Assembly (NCBI RefSeq): GCF_001591405.1
Contig: NZ_BCUV01000008.1
Location: 1-50,805 of the forward strand
Length of the DNA stretch: 50,805 nt
Origin: Janibacter terrae NBRC 107853
GTDB taxonomy: Bacteria > Actinomycetota > Actinomycetes > Actinomycetales > Dermatophilaceae
Reading direction: 5' to 3'
Both the position numbers and the translations under genes were made by a program. Position 1 is the stretch's first letter; every line of letters starts with the position of its first letter. The notes beneath the pieces were generated by a model that was given only the letters and a program-made list of their open reading frames with translations, did not search any database and was not told the DNA's origin. Positions 41,482 through 49,935 of the stretch are shown piece after piece.

Positions 41482-42519
41482 CTAGGTGTAACTGGGCATG
41501 ACCTTGGTGACACGGGTCTTGGCGCGGCTGGCTGGGGGTTGGTCCCCGATGGCGCTGTGTGGGCGATGGTAGTTGTAGTGGGTCACCCAGATCTGTAGCT
41601 GTCGTCGGCGGGCTTCTTCGGAGGGGTAGGCGTCGGCGTAGAGGACCTCGCGGGCCATGGTCTGCTGGTAGCGCTCGACCTTGCCGTTGTGCTTGGGCGT
41701 GTAGGGCTTGATCCGCTTGTGTTTCGAGGCGAAGGAGAGCACCGAGCGGGTGAAGTTCTTGGCGCGGTAACAGGACCCGTTGTCGGTGACGATGCGGGTG
41801 ATGCGGGTGATGCCGTGCGCGGCGAAGAAGACCCGGGCGCGGGCCAGGAACGCGATCGCGGTCGCGGCGCTCTCGTCGTCGTGGGCCTCGGTGTAGACCA
41901 TCCGGGTGAAGCCGTCCACGGCCGAGTGCAGGTAGGTGTAGCCCACCTTGGCGCCGCGGTGGTGTCCTCGCAGGCCGCGGGCCCGGTCAGCGTCCGAGCC
42001 GCGGCCGTGGACGCGCCACCCGCCCCCGGGCGGGATGCGTCCGACCTTCTTCACGTCCAGGTGGATCATGTGCCCGGGGTAGCGCGCGATGATCTTGCCG
42101 GCGGGCTGCTGGCGCAGGGGCTGCCCGTCGACGTCCAGGTCCCGCAGCCGGTTCAAGCCCTCGCGGCGCAGGATCCGGGCGATGGTGCACACCGCCACAT
42201 TCGTGCCCTCATCGGCCAGCGCCAGATGGATGCGCCGCGCGGACCACTTACGGCGCCGCAGCTCGATGATCCGCTCGACCACCGGTTCGGCAGTCGCGCT
42301 CGGGGAGCGTTGTGGCCGGCTGGAGCGGTCGTGCAGCCCTTCCTCGCCGTGCTCGCGGTAGCGGGCTACCCATTTGGACAGGCACTGGCGTGAGATCGCG
42401 GCCTCGGCTGCGACGTGCGCGATCGGCCGCGGGCCGGCCTCATCATTGGCCTGACCCAGCACTCGCTCGATCAGACGTAGGCGACCACCAGGGGTCATCG
42501 GGGCATTAGCGTGGGACAC
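41482..42519 (-). CDS. IS481-family transposase
   Basis: 345 aa. N-terminal helix-turn-helix (AISRQCLSKWVARYREHGEE) and homeodomain-like region, then an rve DDE core: HMIHLDVKKVGRI (first Asp), RIVTDNGSCYRAKNF (second Asp), PYTPKHNGKVERYQQTMARE (Glu). The TAG stop (41484-41482) is entirely in the CCTAGG target duplication, not in the IS. The reading frame is intact. Confidence 0.92.
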   Translation of the reverse strand: MSHANAPMTPGGRLRLIERVLGQANDEAGPRPIAHVAAEAAISRQCLSKWVARYREHGEEGLHDRSSRPQRSPSATAEPVVERIIELRRRKWSARRIHLALADEGTNVAVCTIARILRREGLNRLRDLDVDGQPLRQQPAGKIIARYPGHMIHLDVKKVGRIPPGGGWRVHGRGSDADRARGLRGHHRGAKVGYTYLHSAVDGFTRMVYTEAHDDESAATAIAFLARARVFFAAHGITRITRIVTDNGSCYRAKNFTRSVLSFASKHKRIKPYTPKHNGKVERYQQTMAREVLYADAYPSEEARRRQLQIWVTHYNYHRPHSAIGDQPPASRAKTRVTKVMPSYT

Positions 42520-42639
42520 AGGGCAGGTTCCTTTGGCTGGCTCGTGATGAACGGCTTTGACACCCTCATCCTGTCGCCACGGGGACCTGCCCGCCCTGTT
42601 ACGCCCCTCCTCGTGTCACCAACCTCATGCCCCGCAACA
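41487..42639 (-). mobile_element. IS481-family insertion sequence
   Basis: Terminal inverted repeats of about 30 bp begin TGT at 41487 and, on the other strand, at 42639; the inner GGGCATGA and TTGGTGACACG blocks match. The target duplication CCTAGG lies at 41481-41486 and 42640-42645. The uninterrupted target is known from the intact palindrome at 41443, which confirms the ends. Length 1,153 bp. Confidence 0.92.
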
Positions 42640-42656
42640 CCTAGGGCAATGCAGAG

Positions 42657-42946
42657 GTGCGTGGGCGCGTGACGGGTGGAGCCGCCCGCTCGCCGCAGCC
42701 AGCCTCGTCAGCGCCGTCGTCTCCGGGGCCGCGCTCGTGTGGCTGCTCCTCACCGAGCAGCTGCTCACGGATCTGCCGCGAGAACTCGAAGCGACCTTCG
42801 GCTGGGACGCGGGCTGGAGCATCTCGATCCCGGCGGTGGCGGTCGGCATCGTCGTCATCACCGGCTGGGAGGCGTTCACGGCGGTGCGCCGCATGCGCGA
42901 CACCGGCCGCGTCGAGCCGGTCGGCGCCCGCACCGACGGTCAGTAG
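42657..42946 (+). pseudogene. Two-segment membrane protein, start lost or frameshifted next to IS481
   Basis: The clear protein-like frame reads SLVSAVVSGAALVWLLLTEQ... and SISIPAVAVGIVVITGWEAF..., two membrane segments, ending at TAG 42944-42946. No start codon fits this frame downstream of the IS; the open frame begins inside the IS end. A GTG at 42657 in another frame gives RGRVTG and would join if one G were restored in the GGG run at about 42673. Either a frameshift (or sequence error) or an unusual start. Overlaps the convergent PH-domain gene by 7 bp. Confidence 0.45.
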
Positions 42947-43689
42947 GCGTCGGGGTCGTACGGGGGGAGCTCTCCGGTGTCGGCGTCGTGCTCACGGTGC
43001 TCGAGGTCGCGGCTGCGGTAGATGGAGCTGTCGAGGCGGGGCGGGGGCCCGTAGACCGCCGGGTCGGGCACCGGACCGCCCCCGACGTACACGCCGTCGA
43101 CGATCCCCAGGCGCGTCGCGTAGTCCGCCGAGGTCTCCCAGGCCGGCTCGTCGTCGCGGGGGGCGCCCCCTTCGTCATCGTCGTCGATCGGACCCATGCC
43201 GAAGACCACCGAGCAGATCGCCCGGTAGTTGTCGTCCGGGTCGGGCACGAAGCGGATGCTCGAGAGGGCCTGGTCCTGCCCGGCGCTCTCGAGGACGAAG
43301 GTGCCGTATCCGAGGATGCGGCCGAGCAGCGGGCGCTCGTAGCCCATGTCGGTGACCTTCTTGAGCGGCATCATCGAGACCTTGTGGTTGATCCAGCCCT
43401 CGAAGAGCACGATCCGCTTGTCGGTCGCGACGACCCGCGTGTGGCGCCACTCGATCCACTGCCACGCGGCCCAGGCAACCACGCCGAACCACAGCAGCCA
43501 CACGTAGCCGAGGATGCCGGCGTCGGCGTCGCTCACCGAGATGTCGAGCCAGAGACAGAGCGCGAGCGAGGCGAGCACGGCCACGGCGGGCTTGAGCAGG
43601 ACGATGCGGTGGTGCCGGATCTCGGCCACCGGGGTCTCGCCGGGGAGGAGGTACTTGCGCAGCCCTCGGTGGGCGACCTCCGCGGCCAT
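42940..43689 (-). CDS. Bacterial PH-domain (bPH2) membrane protein
   Basis: 249 aa. Two membrane segments (about 31-45 and 59-80) precede a PH-like domain (RHTRVVATDKRIVLFEGWIN, KVTDMGYERPLLGRILGYGT). The C-terminal ~90 residues are acidic and Pro/Tyr-rich and look disordered. The ATG at 43689 follows the small gene at 43692 by 2 bp, so they are coupled. Function unknown. Confidence 0.82.
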   Translation of the reverse strand: MAAEVAHRGLRKYLLPGETPVAEIRHHRIVLLKPAVAVLASLALCLWLDISVSDADAGILGYVWLLWFGVVAWAAWQWIEWRHTRVVATDKRIVLFEGWINHKVSMMPLKKVTDMGYERPLLGRILGYGTFVLESAGQDQALSSIRFVPDPDDNYRAICSVVFGMGPIDDDDEGGAPRDDEPAWETSADYATRLGIVDGVYVGGGPVPDPAVYGPPPRLDSSIYRSRDLEHREHDADTGELPPYDPDAY

Positions 43690-43691
43690 CG

Positions 43692-43865
43692 TTACCTCGC
43701 GATGAGGGAGTCGAAGAAGCGCCCGATGTTGCGCACGCCGTTGGCGATCACGTCCCAGGCGGAGCCGACGATGTTGGCCGCGTCGCTCGGCGAGGTGAGA
43801 ATCGCGTAGAGGAGGAAGATCGTGAGCAGCCACAGGACGATCTTCTTGATCGGCGGCGTGTTCAT
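43692..43865 (-). CDS. Small single-pass membrane protein, 57 residues
   Basis: Starts NTPPIKKIVLWLLTIFLLYA, a transmembrane helix, followed by an amphipathic tail (DVIANGVRNIGRFFDSL). GGAGGAG lies about 8 nt upstream of ATG 43865 and the stop is 2 bp before the PH-domain gene. The clear ribosome site, good hydrophobic profile and tight coupling support a real gene. Function unknown. Confidence 0.7.
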   Translation of the reverse strand: MNTPPIKKIVLWLLTIFLLYAILTSPSDAANIVGSAWDVIANGVRNIGRFFDSLIAR

Positions 43866-44000
43866 CTCGCGTGCTCCTCCGTCATCTGCGGGCTGGGGTC
43901 GGCCCGGGGCGGGCGTGGGACGGGCTCAAGTGTTGCAGATGTGACGGGTGTGGCGTCCGACATTCCTCCCGGCGCGCCGGAGCCGGCGGACGAAGGGGGA

Positions 44001-44639
44001 TCAGACGACCCCGTAGAGCCGGTCGCCGGCGTCCCCGAGCCCCGGGATGATGTAGCCGTCCTCGTTGAGCCGCTCGTCGACGGCCGCGGTGACGAGCGTG
44101 ACCGGCACGTCGAGGCTCGCGAGCTGGCCCTCGAGCGCCGCGATGCCCTCGGGGGCGGCCAGCAGGGTGACGGCGGTGATGTCGTCGGCGCCGCGCTCGA
44201 CGAGGTACTGGATCGACATCGCGAGCGTGCCGCCGGTGGCGAGCATCGGGTCGAGCACGTAGCACTGGCGGCCGGACAGGTCGTCGGGGAGCCGGTTGGC
44301 GTAGGTGACCGCCTCCAGCGTCTCCTCGTTGCGCAGCATGCCGAGGAACCCGACCTCGGCCGTCGGCAGCAGGCGCACCATGCCCTCGAGCATCCCGAGG
44401 CCGGCGCGCAGGATCGGCACGACGAGCGGCTTGGGCGTCGAGAGCCTGATCCCGGTGGTCGGGGCGACGGGCGTGACGATGTCGAAGGGCTCGACCCGCA
44501 CCTCGCGCGTGGCCTCGTAGGCCAGGAGGGTGACGAGCTCGTCCGCGAGACGACGGAAGGTCGGGCTGTCGGTGTCCTTGTGCCTCAGGTAGGTCAGCTT
44601 GTGGGCGATGAGCGGGTGGTCCGCGACGATGACGCGCAT
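44001..44639 (-). CDS. upp: Uracil phosphoribosyltransferase
   Basis: It salvages uracil to UMP with PRPP. 212 aa, typical length. The PRPP loop is [19 protein letters not shown]; other motifs are [16 protein letters not shown] and the uracil-binding C-terminal [19 protein letters not shown] 44639 is preceded by TAGTTT seven bases away, a leaderless start. Divergent from tadA. Confidence 0.95.
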   Translation of the reverse strand: MRVIVADHPLIAHKLTYLRHKDTDSPTFRRLADELVTLLAYEATREVRVEPFDIVTPVAPTTGIRLSTPKPLVVPILRAGLGMLEGMVRLLPTAEVGFLGMLRNEETLEAVTYANRLPDDLSGRQCYVLDPMLATGGTLAMSIQYLVERGADDITAVTLLAAPEGIAALEGQLASLDVPVTLVTAAVDERLNEDGYIIPGLGDAGDRLYGVV

Positions 44640-44646
44640 GCCCGTG

Positions 44647-44652
44647 AAACTA
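44647..44652 (-). promoter_or_regulatory. -10 box for leaderless upp
   Basis: TAGTTT on the minus strand, seven bases from the ATG at 44639. No Shine-Dalgarno sequence. Confidence 0.45.
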
Positions 44653-44672
44653 CCGTGCGGGAGACTGGGCCC

Positions 44673-45176
44673 GTGAGTCACGACCCCGCCCGTCCCCAGC
44701 GCCCCGCCGAGGAGACGTGGATGGCGCGCGCCCTCGAGCTCGCCGCGCAGGCGGCGGCGGACGGCGACGTCCCCGTGGGCGCGGTCGTCGTCGACGCGGA
44801 CGGCGTCGTCATCGGGGAGGGGAGGAACACCCGGGAGCGCGACGGCGACCCCACCGGGCACGCGGAGGTCCTCGCGATGCGCGCCGCGGCCGAGGCGAAG
44901 GGGGAGTGGCGCCTCACGGGGTGCACGCTCGTCGTGACGCTCGAGCCCTGCCCGATGTGTGCCGGCGCGATCGTGCTCACCCGGCTCCCGCGCGTGGTCC
45001 TCGGCGCCTGGGACCCCAAGATGGGCGCGTGCGGGTCGGTGTGGGACATCGTCCGTGACCGTCGCTCGGTCCACCGCGCCGAGGTCGTCGGCGGGGTGCG
45101 CGAAGGGGAGGCCGCGCAGCTGCTCGTCGACTTCTTCGAGCGGCGTCGGGAGGACGTTGGCCCGGACGTGGGCTGA
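44673..45176 (+). CDS. tadA: tRNA-specific adenosine deaminase
   Basis: It deaminates A34 to inosine in tRNA-Arg(ACG), whose gene lies at 10083. 167 aa. Zinc/proton-shuttle motif [13 protein letters not shown], zinc cysteines in [12 protein letters not shown], and the [13 protein letters not shown] segment typical of TadA. GTG 44673 is six bases after GAGACT, a leaderless-type start. Divergent from upp. Confidence 0.9.
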   Translation: MSHDPARPQRPAEETWMARALELAAQAAADGDVPVGAVVVDADGVVIGEGRNTRERDGDPTGHAEVLAMRAAAEAKGEWRLTGCTLVVTLEPCPMCAGAIVLTRLPRVVLGAWDPKMGACGSVWDIVRDRRSVHRAEVVGGVREGEAAQLLVDFFERRREDVGPDVG

Positions 45177-45235
45177 TGTTCACATCGCTCTGGCACACAT
45201 GACGAGACCAGATCGTCCTTCCCCGAGGAGCCCCC

Positions 45236-46252
45236 GTGCGTCCTGTCCGCCTGCTCGCCGCGCCCGCCGTCGTCGCGCTCGTCGCCACCGCCCCCTTCGC
45301 CTCCGCGTCCACCGCGGCGCCCGCCGAGACCGGCTACTCGTTCGCCGTCATCGGTGACGTGCCCTACGGCGCCGACCAGGTCGCCGCCTTCCCGTCGTGG
45401 ATCGAGCAGATCGACGCCGACCGGCAGGTGCACTTCACCGTGCACGTCGGGGACATCAAGAACGGCTCGAGCCGGTGCGACGATGCCTACCTCGAGGGGA
45501 TCCGCGACCGCTTCGAGTCCTTCGACCGCCCGCTCGTCTACAGCCCGGGCGACAACGAGTGGACCGACTGCCACCGCGTGAACAACGGCGCCTACGACCC
45601 GCTCGAGCGCCTCGGCCTGATCCGCGAGCTCTTCTACCCCGAGGCGGGCCGCACCCTCGGCGAGCAGGAGATGAGGGTGCAGGACGACGCGGCAGCAGGC
45701 TTCCCGGAGAACGTCACCTGGCGCAGGGCCGGGGTCTCCATGGCTGCCGTGCACGTGGTCGGGAGCAACAACGGCCTCGAGCCGTGGACCGGCCTCGGCA
45801 GGACCGAGCCCACCCAGGAGCAGGTCGCGGAGGAGGAGGCCCGCATGGACTCCAGCACCGCGACGATGCGCGCCAGCTTCGACTCCGCGAAGAGGCACCG
45901 TGACGGAGCCGTGACGGTCTTCCTCCAGGCAGACATGTTCGACCCCTCGTACCAGCCGACGTGGCACGTGGACGCCTTCACCCCCTTCGTCAGGGCGCTC
46001 GCCGAGGAGTCCCGCGACTTCGACGGCAATGTCTACCTCGTCAACGGGGACAGCCACGCATACAACGACGACCGTCCGCTGGCGACCGGGTCCTCGTGGC
46101 TCGACGTCTACGGGGTCGACGCACCGGCGGACAACCTCAGGCGCGTCACGGTCGACGGGTCGAACAACAACACCGACTGGCTCAAGACGACGGTGCGCCG
46201 CCACGCCGGCGAGACGACGCTGTCGTGGCAGCAGGTGCCCTACGGCTCGTGA
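45236..46252 (+). CDS. Secreted metallophosphoesterase (calcineurin-like)
   Basis: 338 aa with a signal peptide (RPVRLLAAPAVVALVATAPF, cleavage near ASA/STAAPA). Metal-binding motifs of the family are visible: FAVIGDVPYG, FTVHVGDIKNGSS, YSPGDNEWTD and VNGDSHAY. The GTG start has GAGGAG upstream. No membrane anchor at the C-terminus. Substrate unknown. Confidence 0.82.
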   Translation: MRPVRLLAAPAVVALVATAPFASASTAAPAETGYSFAVIGDVPYGADQVAAFPSWIEQIDADRQVHFTVHVGDIKNGSSRCDDAYLEGIRDRFESFDRPLVYSPGDNEWTDCHRVNNGAYDPLERLGLIRELFYPEAGRTLGEQEMRVQDDAAAGFPENVTWRRAGVSMAAVHVVGSNNGLEPWTGLGRTEPTQEQVAEEEARMDSSTATMRASFDSAKRHRDGAVTVFLQADMFDPSYQPTWHVDAFTPFVRALAEESRDFDGNVYLVNGDSHAYNDDRPLATGSSWLDVYGVDAPADNLRRVTVDGSNNNTDWLKTTVRRHAGETTLSWQQVPYGS

Positions 46253-46305
46253 GGGTCGGGCCCCGGATTTCGGGCCGTGGGCACGTGCGCTGTATTGTGC
46301 TCCGC

Positions 46306-46392
46306 GGTGGCGTGTCCGAGCGGCCTAAGGAGAACGCCTCGAAAGCGTTTGTCGGTTGACGCCGACCGTGGGTTCAAATCCCACCGCCACCG
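46306..46392 (+). tRNA. tRNA-Ser (anticodon CGA)
   Basis: Acceptor GGTGGCG (46306-46312) pairs with CGCCACC (46385-46391), discriminator G. The anticodon arm AACGC-CTCGAAA-GCGTT puts CGA at 46340-46342. 87 nt with a long variable arm. Confidence 0.95.
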
Positions 46393-46401
46393 CTCTAGGC
46401 C

Positions 46402-46442
46402 GAGGCCCTGGAACCCTGACGTGTCAGCGGTTCCGGGGCCTC
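46402..46442. terminator. Hairpin terminator after tRNA-Ser(CGA)
   Basis: GAGGCCCTGGAACC (46402-46415) pairs with GGTTCCGGGGCCTC (46429-46442), one G-U, with CTGAC/GTCAG pairing inside. It also ends the convergent alcohol dehydrogenase transcript. Confidence 0.8.
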
Positions 46443-46444
46443 TG

Positions 46445-47479
46445 TCATGTCTGCCGTCCCCCGTGCTGGACCCCCATGTCGAACACCAGCCGCGCCGGCA
46501 CCTGACCGGCCAGCACCTCCTCGAAGCAGTCGTTGACGTCCTCGAGCCGACGGCGCTGGGTCACCACCCGGGTCAGCCCACGGGCGTGGAGGTCGAAGCA
46601 CGTCGCCAGGTCGTTGCGTGTCCCGACCAGCGATCCGATGACCGAGATCCCCTTGAGCACCGTCTCGAACACCGGCAGCTCGAGCCGGTTGTCAGCCGGC
46701 AGCCCCACGATCACGAGTCGGCCCCGGGGGTTGAGTGCGGCGTGGGCGGCGTGCATCGCCGCGGGGGAGGGCACGGTCACCAAGGCGATGTCGACGCCGC
46801 CGAGGGCCGCCAGCTCCGACTCCTGGTCACCGCGCGCGTCGACCACGTGGTCGGCGCCGAGCTCCTGGGCGAGCTGCAGCTTGTCGTCATGCACGTCGAC
46901 CGCGACGGTGCGCGTGCCGAAGATCCGCGCGTACTGCAGGCCGAGGTGGCCCAGGCCGCCGACGCCGACGACCATCGTGGTCTCGCCGGGCTGGGGGTGT
47001 GCGACCTTGAGCGCCTTGTACGTCGTCACGCCGGCGCAGGTCAGCGGAGCGGCGTCGATGGGCGCGACCCCGTCCGGCACGGGCACGACGTGGCTCGCCC
47101 AGGCGACGGCGTACTCCGCGTAGCTGCCGTCCATGGTGTAGCCCATGTACGAGGGGCTGGTGCAGTAGGTCTCCCAGCCGTCGACGCAGTAGCGGCAGTG
47201 ACCGCACGCGTGGCCCAGCCAGGGCAGCGCGACCCGCTGCCCGACCGGGACCGGCAGGTCTCCCTCGCCGACGGCCTCGACGATCCCGACACCCTCGTGC
47301 CCGGGGACGAGGAGCTCCTTGGGCTTGACCGGCCACTCACCGCGCGCGGCGTGGATGTCGGTGTGGCAGAGCCCGCAGGTCTCGATGCGTACGAGCACCT
47401 GACCGGGACCGGCCGTCGGGATCGGGACATCGCGGATCTCCAGCGGTGCGCCGAGCGTGGGGACGACAGCAGCCTTCAT
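46445..47479 (-). CDS. Zinc-dependent alcohol dehydrogenase (AdhP-type)
   Basis: 344 aa MDR enzyme that oxidises primary alcohols or reduces aldehydes with NAD. Catalytic zinc ligands in TCGLCHTDIHAARG and LVPGHEGVGIV; structural zinc in CGHCRYCVDGWETYC; Rossmann motif VVGVGGLGHLGLQYA. RBS AGGAGG before ATG 47479, which overlaps the stop of the upstream membrane protein (ATGA). Last gene of a three-gene cluster. Confidence 0.93.
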   Translation of the reverse strand: MKAAVVPTLGAPLEIRDVPIPTAGPGQVLVRIETCGLCHTDIHAARGEWPVKPKELLVPGHEGVGIVEAVGEGDLPVPVGQRVALPWLGHACGHCRYCVDGWETYCTSPSYMGYTMDGSYAEYAVAWASHVVPVPDGVAPIDAAPLTCAGVTTYKALKVAHPQPGETTMVVGVGGLGHLGLQYARIFGTRTVAVDVHDDKLQLAQELGADHVVDARGDQESELAALGGVDIALVTVPSPAAMHAAHAALNPRGRLVIVGLPADNRLELPVFETVLKGISVIGSLVGTRNDLATCFDLHARGLTRVVTQRRRLEDVNDCFEEVLAGQVPARLVFDMGVQHGGRQT

Positions 47480-48384
47480 GGTTTCCTCCTGATGGTTGGA
47501 CGGGGGTATCCGGTCGGGGACGTCGAGGTGGTCATCGCTGGCGACTTCCGTTCGTGATGGGTCGAGCCGCGCAGCCACAGGACCAGGGGGACGAGGGTCG
47601 CTGCAGCGAGGACGACGAAGACCACGACGCCGCCCTGGGTCGCCACGGCGGAGGTCGGATCGGCTCGGTGCCCGAACCACTGGTCGGCTGCCACGCCGAT
47701 CGCCTCGATCAGCCAGAAGACCAGCCCGGCCCCGGCGAGGAAGAGGCCGGAAGGTCGGCGCTGCCAGAGCAGCACGGCCACGATCGCCAGCGCGGGCAGC
47801 CAGACCGCGAGGTCCTGGACGTAGATGGGGTTGGTGGTCAGGCCGGTCCCGTCCAGGAAGCCCGGCGGGTCCTGCCCCAGGTCGGGCACGATGAACCGCA
47901 ACCAGGCCAGCGCGTTGAGCGCGACCACCGTCAGGATGAACGCGGCGATGCCGCGCGCCGGCAACCGGCTGTCCGGCAGCAGGAGCGGGCGGGGGTCGAG
48001 CAGCGCGCTGACCAGGGACCACAGCGACAGCCCGAGCAGGGCGACGTAGGCCAGGAACAGCTCGTTGAACGGGGTGGCGTAGACCAGCAGGGTGGCGTTG
48101 TAGGTGAGGTAGGCGAGCGACCCGATGAGGACCGCCCGTCCCCGGACCGAGCCCCGGGTCGAGGTCACCATGCCGAGCCCGAGCACGGGGAGCGCCAGCG
48201 CGAACATGGTGAGCGCGGTGCCGCGCGCCGATCCGTTCATCACCGCCGTCCCGTTGAGGATCCCGTCCACGAAGAACGTCGGGACGGCCGCGATCACCAC
48301 CAGCGCCGCCACGGCGGCGCAGAGCCGCTGTGTCCGGCGGCTCACCTCCTCGGTGGACCGTCGGACGTCGTCGGCCGGCGTCAT
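47476..48384 (-). CDS. Multi-pass membrane protein of unknown function
   Basis: 302 aa with about eight membrane segments (e.g. LCAAVAALVVIAAVPTFFVD, ALTMFALALPVLGLGMV, AYVALLGLSLWSLVSALL) and a short basic C-terminus. Start overlaps the previous gene (ATGA), stop overlaps adh (ATGA). No family recognised with confidence. Confidence 0.7.
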   Translation of the reverse strand: MTPADDVRRSTEEVSRRTQRLCAAVAALVVIAAVPTFFVDGILNGTAVMNGSARGTALTMFALALPVLGLGMVTSTRGSVRGRAVLIGSLAYLTYNATLLVYATPFNELFLAYVALLGLSLWSLVSALLDPRPLLLPDSRLPARGIAAFILTVVALNALAWLRFIVPDLGQDPPGFLDGTGLTTNPIYVQDLAVWLPALAIVAVLLWQRRPSGLFLAGAGLVFWLIEAIGVAADQWFGHRADPTSAVATQGGVVVFVVLAAATLVPLVLWLRGSTHHERKSPAMTTSTSPTGYPRPTIRRKP

Positions 48385-48788
48385 CGCCACGATCCCTCCT
48401 CCTCGCCGAGGTCGGCCGAAGGGGGGAGTGCCGGTGTCCACGCCACGACGAGCACGCCCGTCACGAGGTAGACCACCTGCAGGACGTGGAACCCTCGGAT
48501 CGAGGCGACCTCTCCGACGATCCAGATCACCATGATGGTCCCGGCGAGGATGCTGGCGAGGTGCAAACCGTCGCTGCGCTTGGCCAGTGCGACGGCCGCG
48601 ACCAGCGAGCTGCCTCCGACGATGGCCAGCAGGATCACGCCCGGGAAGTAGTTGCTGGGGAAGTCGGTGTCCCGGAGCCAGGACGTCTGCTCGGGGATCC
48701 AGTCGGTCATCAGTGCGAGCCCCCCGCCCGCGGCCGTGAGGCCGTTGAACAGCAGCAACCCGAGGAGGATCTTGTCCTTGCGGTTCAT
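48381..48788 (-). CDS. Small four-segment membrane protein of unknown function
   Basis: 135 aa from ATG 48788: KDKILLGLLLFNGLTAAGGG, NYFPGVILLAIVGGSSLVAA, ASILAGTIMVIWIVGEVASI and VLQVVYLVTGVLVVAWTPAL are four hydrophobic segments. First gene of the adh cluster, divergent from the ABC exporter. Confidence 0.7.
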   Translation of the reverse strand: MNRKDKILLGLLLFNGLTAAGGGLALMTDWIPEQTSWLRDTDFPSNYFPGVILLAIVGGSSLVAAVALAKRSDGLHLASILAGTIMVIWIVGEVASIRGFHVLQVVYLVTGVLVVAWTPALPPSADLGEEEGSWR

Positions 48789-48951
48789 CGCGCCCTCGTC
48801 TCCGGTGTGGGTGGGCTCGGTGGCGTCCCCAACGGTCGGTGATCACGCTATGCAGCGACGAGGCCTCGGGGCAGGGCCGAAGGTCCTCGGCACCGCAGGC
48901 GGGTGCAGTCGGGGCTTTCGCCCTCTGGTGGGTCGTGGCTGCGGGGCGTGT

Positions 48952-48970
48952 ACTGGACGAACGAGCCAGT
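48952..48970. promoter_or_regulatory. Candidate TetR-like operator before the ABC exporter
   Basis: ACTGG (48952-48956) and CCAGT (48966-48970) form a spaced dyad about 27 bp before the ABC ATPase start, in the divergent intergenic region. No regulator gene is in the window. Confidence 0.3.
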
Positions 48971-48996
48971 GCGCGATCGACCAGGAGGTGACGGCG

Positions 48997-49935
48997 ATGC
49001 ACGCCATCGAGGTGCAGGGTCTGCACAAGCACTACGGGGAGACCCACGCGGTCGACGGGCTGTCGTTCTGCGTCGAACCGGGGGAGGTCTTCGCCCTGGT
49101 GGGACCCAACGGTGCGGGCAAGACCACGACCGTGGAGATCCTGGAGGGCCACCGTCGTCGCACCTCCGGCCGGGTCGAGGTGCTGGGCTTCGACCCCGAG
49201 ACCGGCGGTCGCGACTACCGGGAGCGGATCGGCATCGTGCTGCAGGACGCTGGGGTCGATGAGGACTTCACGCCACGCGAGCTCGTGAGGCTGTACTCCG
49301 GCATGTATCCGCGTCAGCTGCCGGTCGAGGGCGTGATCGACCTGGTCGGGCTCACCGACAAGGCGGACGCGAAGGTCAAGAGCCTCTCGGGGGGTCAGCG
49401 GCGGAGGCTGGACCTGGCGCTCGGGCTGGTCGGAGATCCGGAGCTGTTGTTCCTCGACGAGCCGACCACGGGGTTCGACCCCTCAGCGCGCCGTCGAGCC
49501 TGGGAGCTGGTGGAGAACCTGCGGGGGCTGGGCAAGACCGTGCTGCTCACCACGCACTACATGGACGAGGCCGAGCACCTGGCCGACCGGGTCGGGGTCG
49601 TGGTCGCCGGACGGCTGATCGCTCTCGGTGCCCCCGCGGAGATCGGCGGTGAGGCTCGAGCGCGCTCGACGATCACGTTCCGGCTGCCTGCCGGGGTGGC
49701 GGAGTCCGAGCTGCCCGACGTGGGTGCGCCGTTGCGGCCCCAGGGCGGGGACTGGCAGCTGCGCAGCGCCCAGCCCACGCAGGTGCTGGAGAGACTGCTC
49801 GGCTGGTCGCGCTCGCGCGGTGTCACCCTCGCGGGGCTGACCGTCGAGCGACCCTCCCTCGAGGATGTCTACCTCGAGCTGATCGAGGACGCCGGCGCCA
49901 TGGCTGTCCCGCCGCACCCGGTGGGGGTCCCGTGA
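48997..49935 (+). CDS. ABC-2-type exporter ATPase (DrrA-like)
   Basis: 312 aa: Walker A GPNGAGKTTTVEIL, Q-loop, signature LSGGQRRRLDLAL, Walker B LLFLDEPTTGFDP and the H-loop LLTTHYMDEAEH, followed by the C-terminal domain of antibiotic/daunorubicin-type exporters. ATG 48997 lies 8 nt after AGGAGG. Overlaps the permease by TGATG. Substrate unknown. Confidence 0.9.
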   Translation: MHAIEVQGLHKHYGETHAVDGLSFCVEPGEVFALVGPNGAGKTTTVEILEGHRRRTSGRVEVLGFDPETGGRDYRERIGIVLQDAGVDEDFTPRELVRLYSGMYPRQLPVEGVIDLVGLTDKADAKVKSLSGGQRRRLDLALGLVGDPELLFLDEPTTGFDPSARRRAWELVENLRGLGKTVLLTTHYMDEAEHLADRVGVVVAGRLIALGAPAEIGGEARARSTITFRLPAGVAESELPDVGAPLRPQGGDWQLRSAQPTQVLERLLGWSRSRGVTLAGLTVERPSLEDVYLELIEDAGAMAVPPHPVGVP

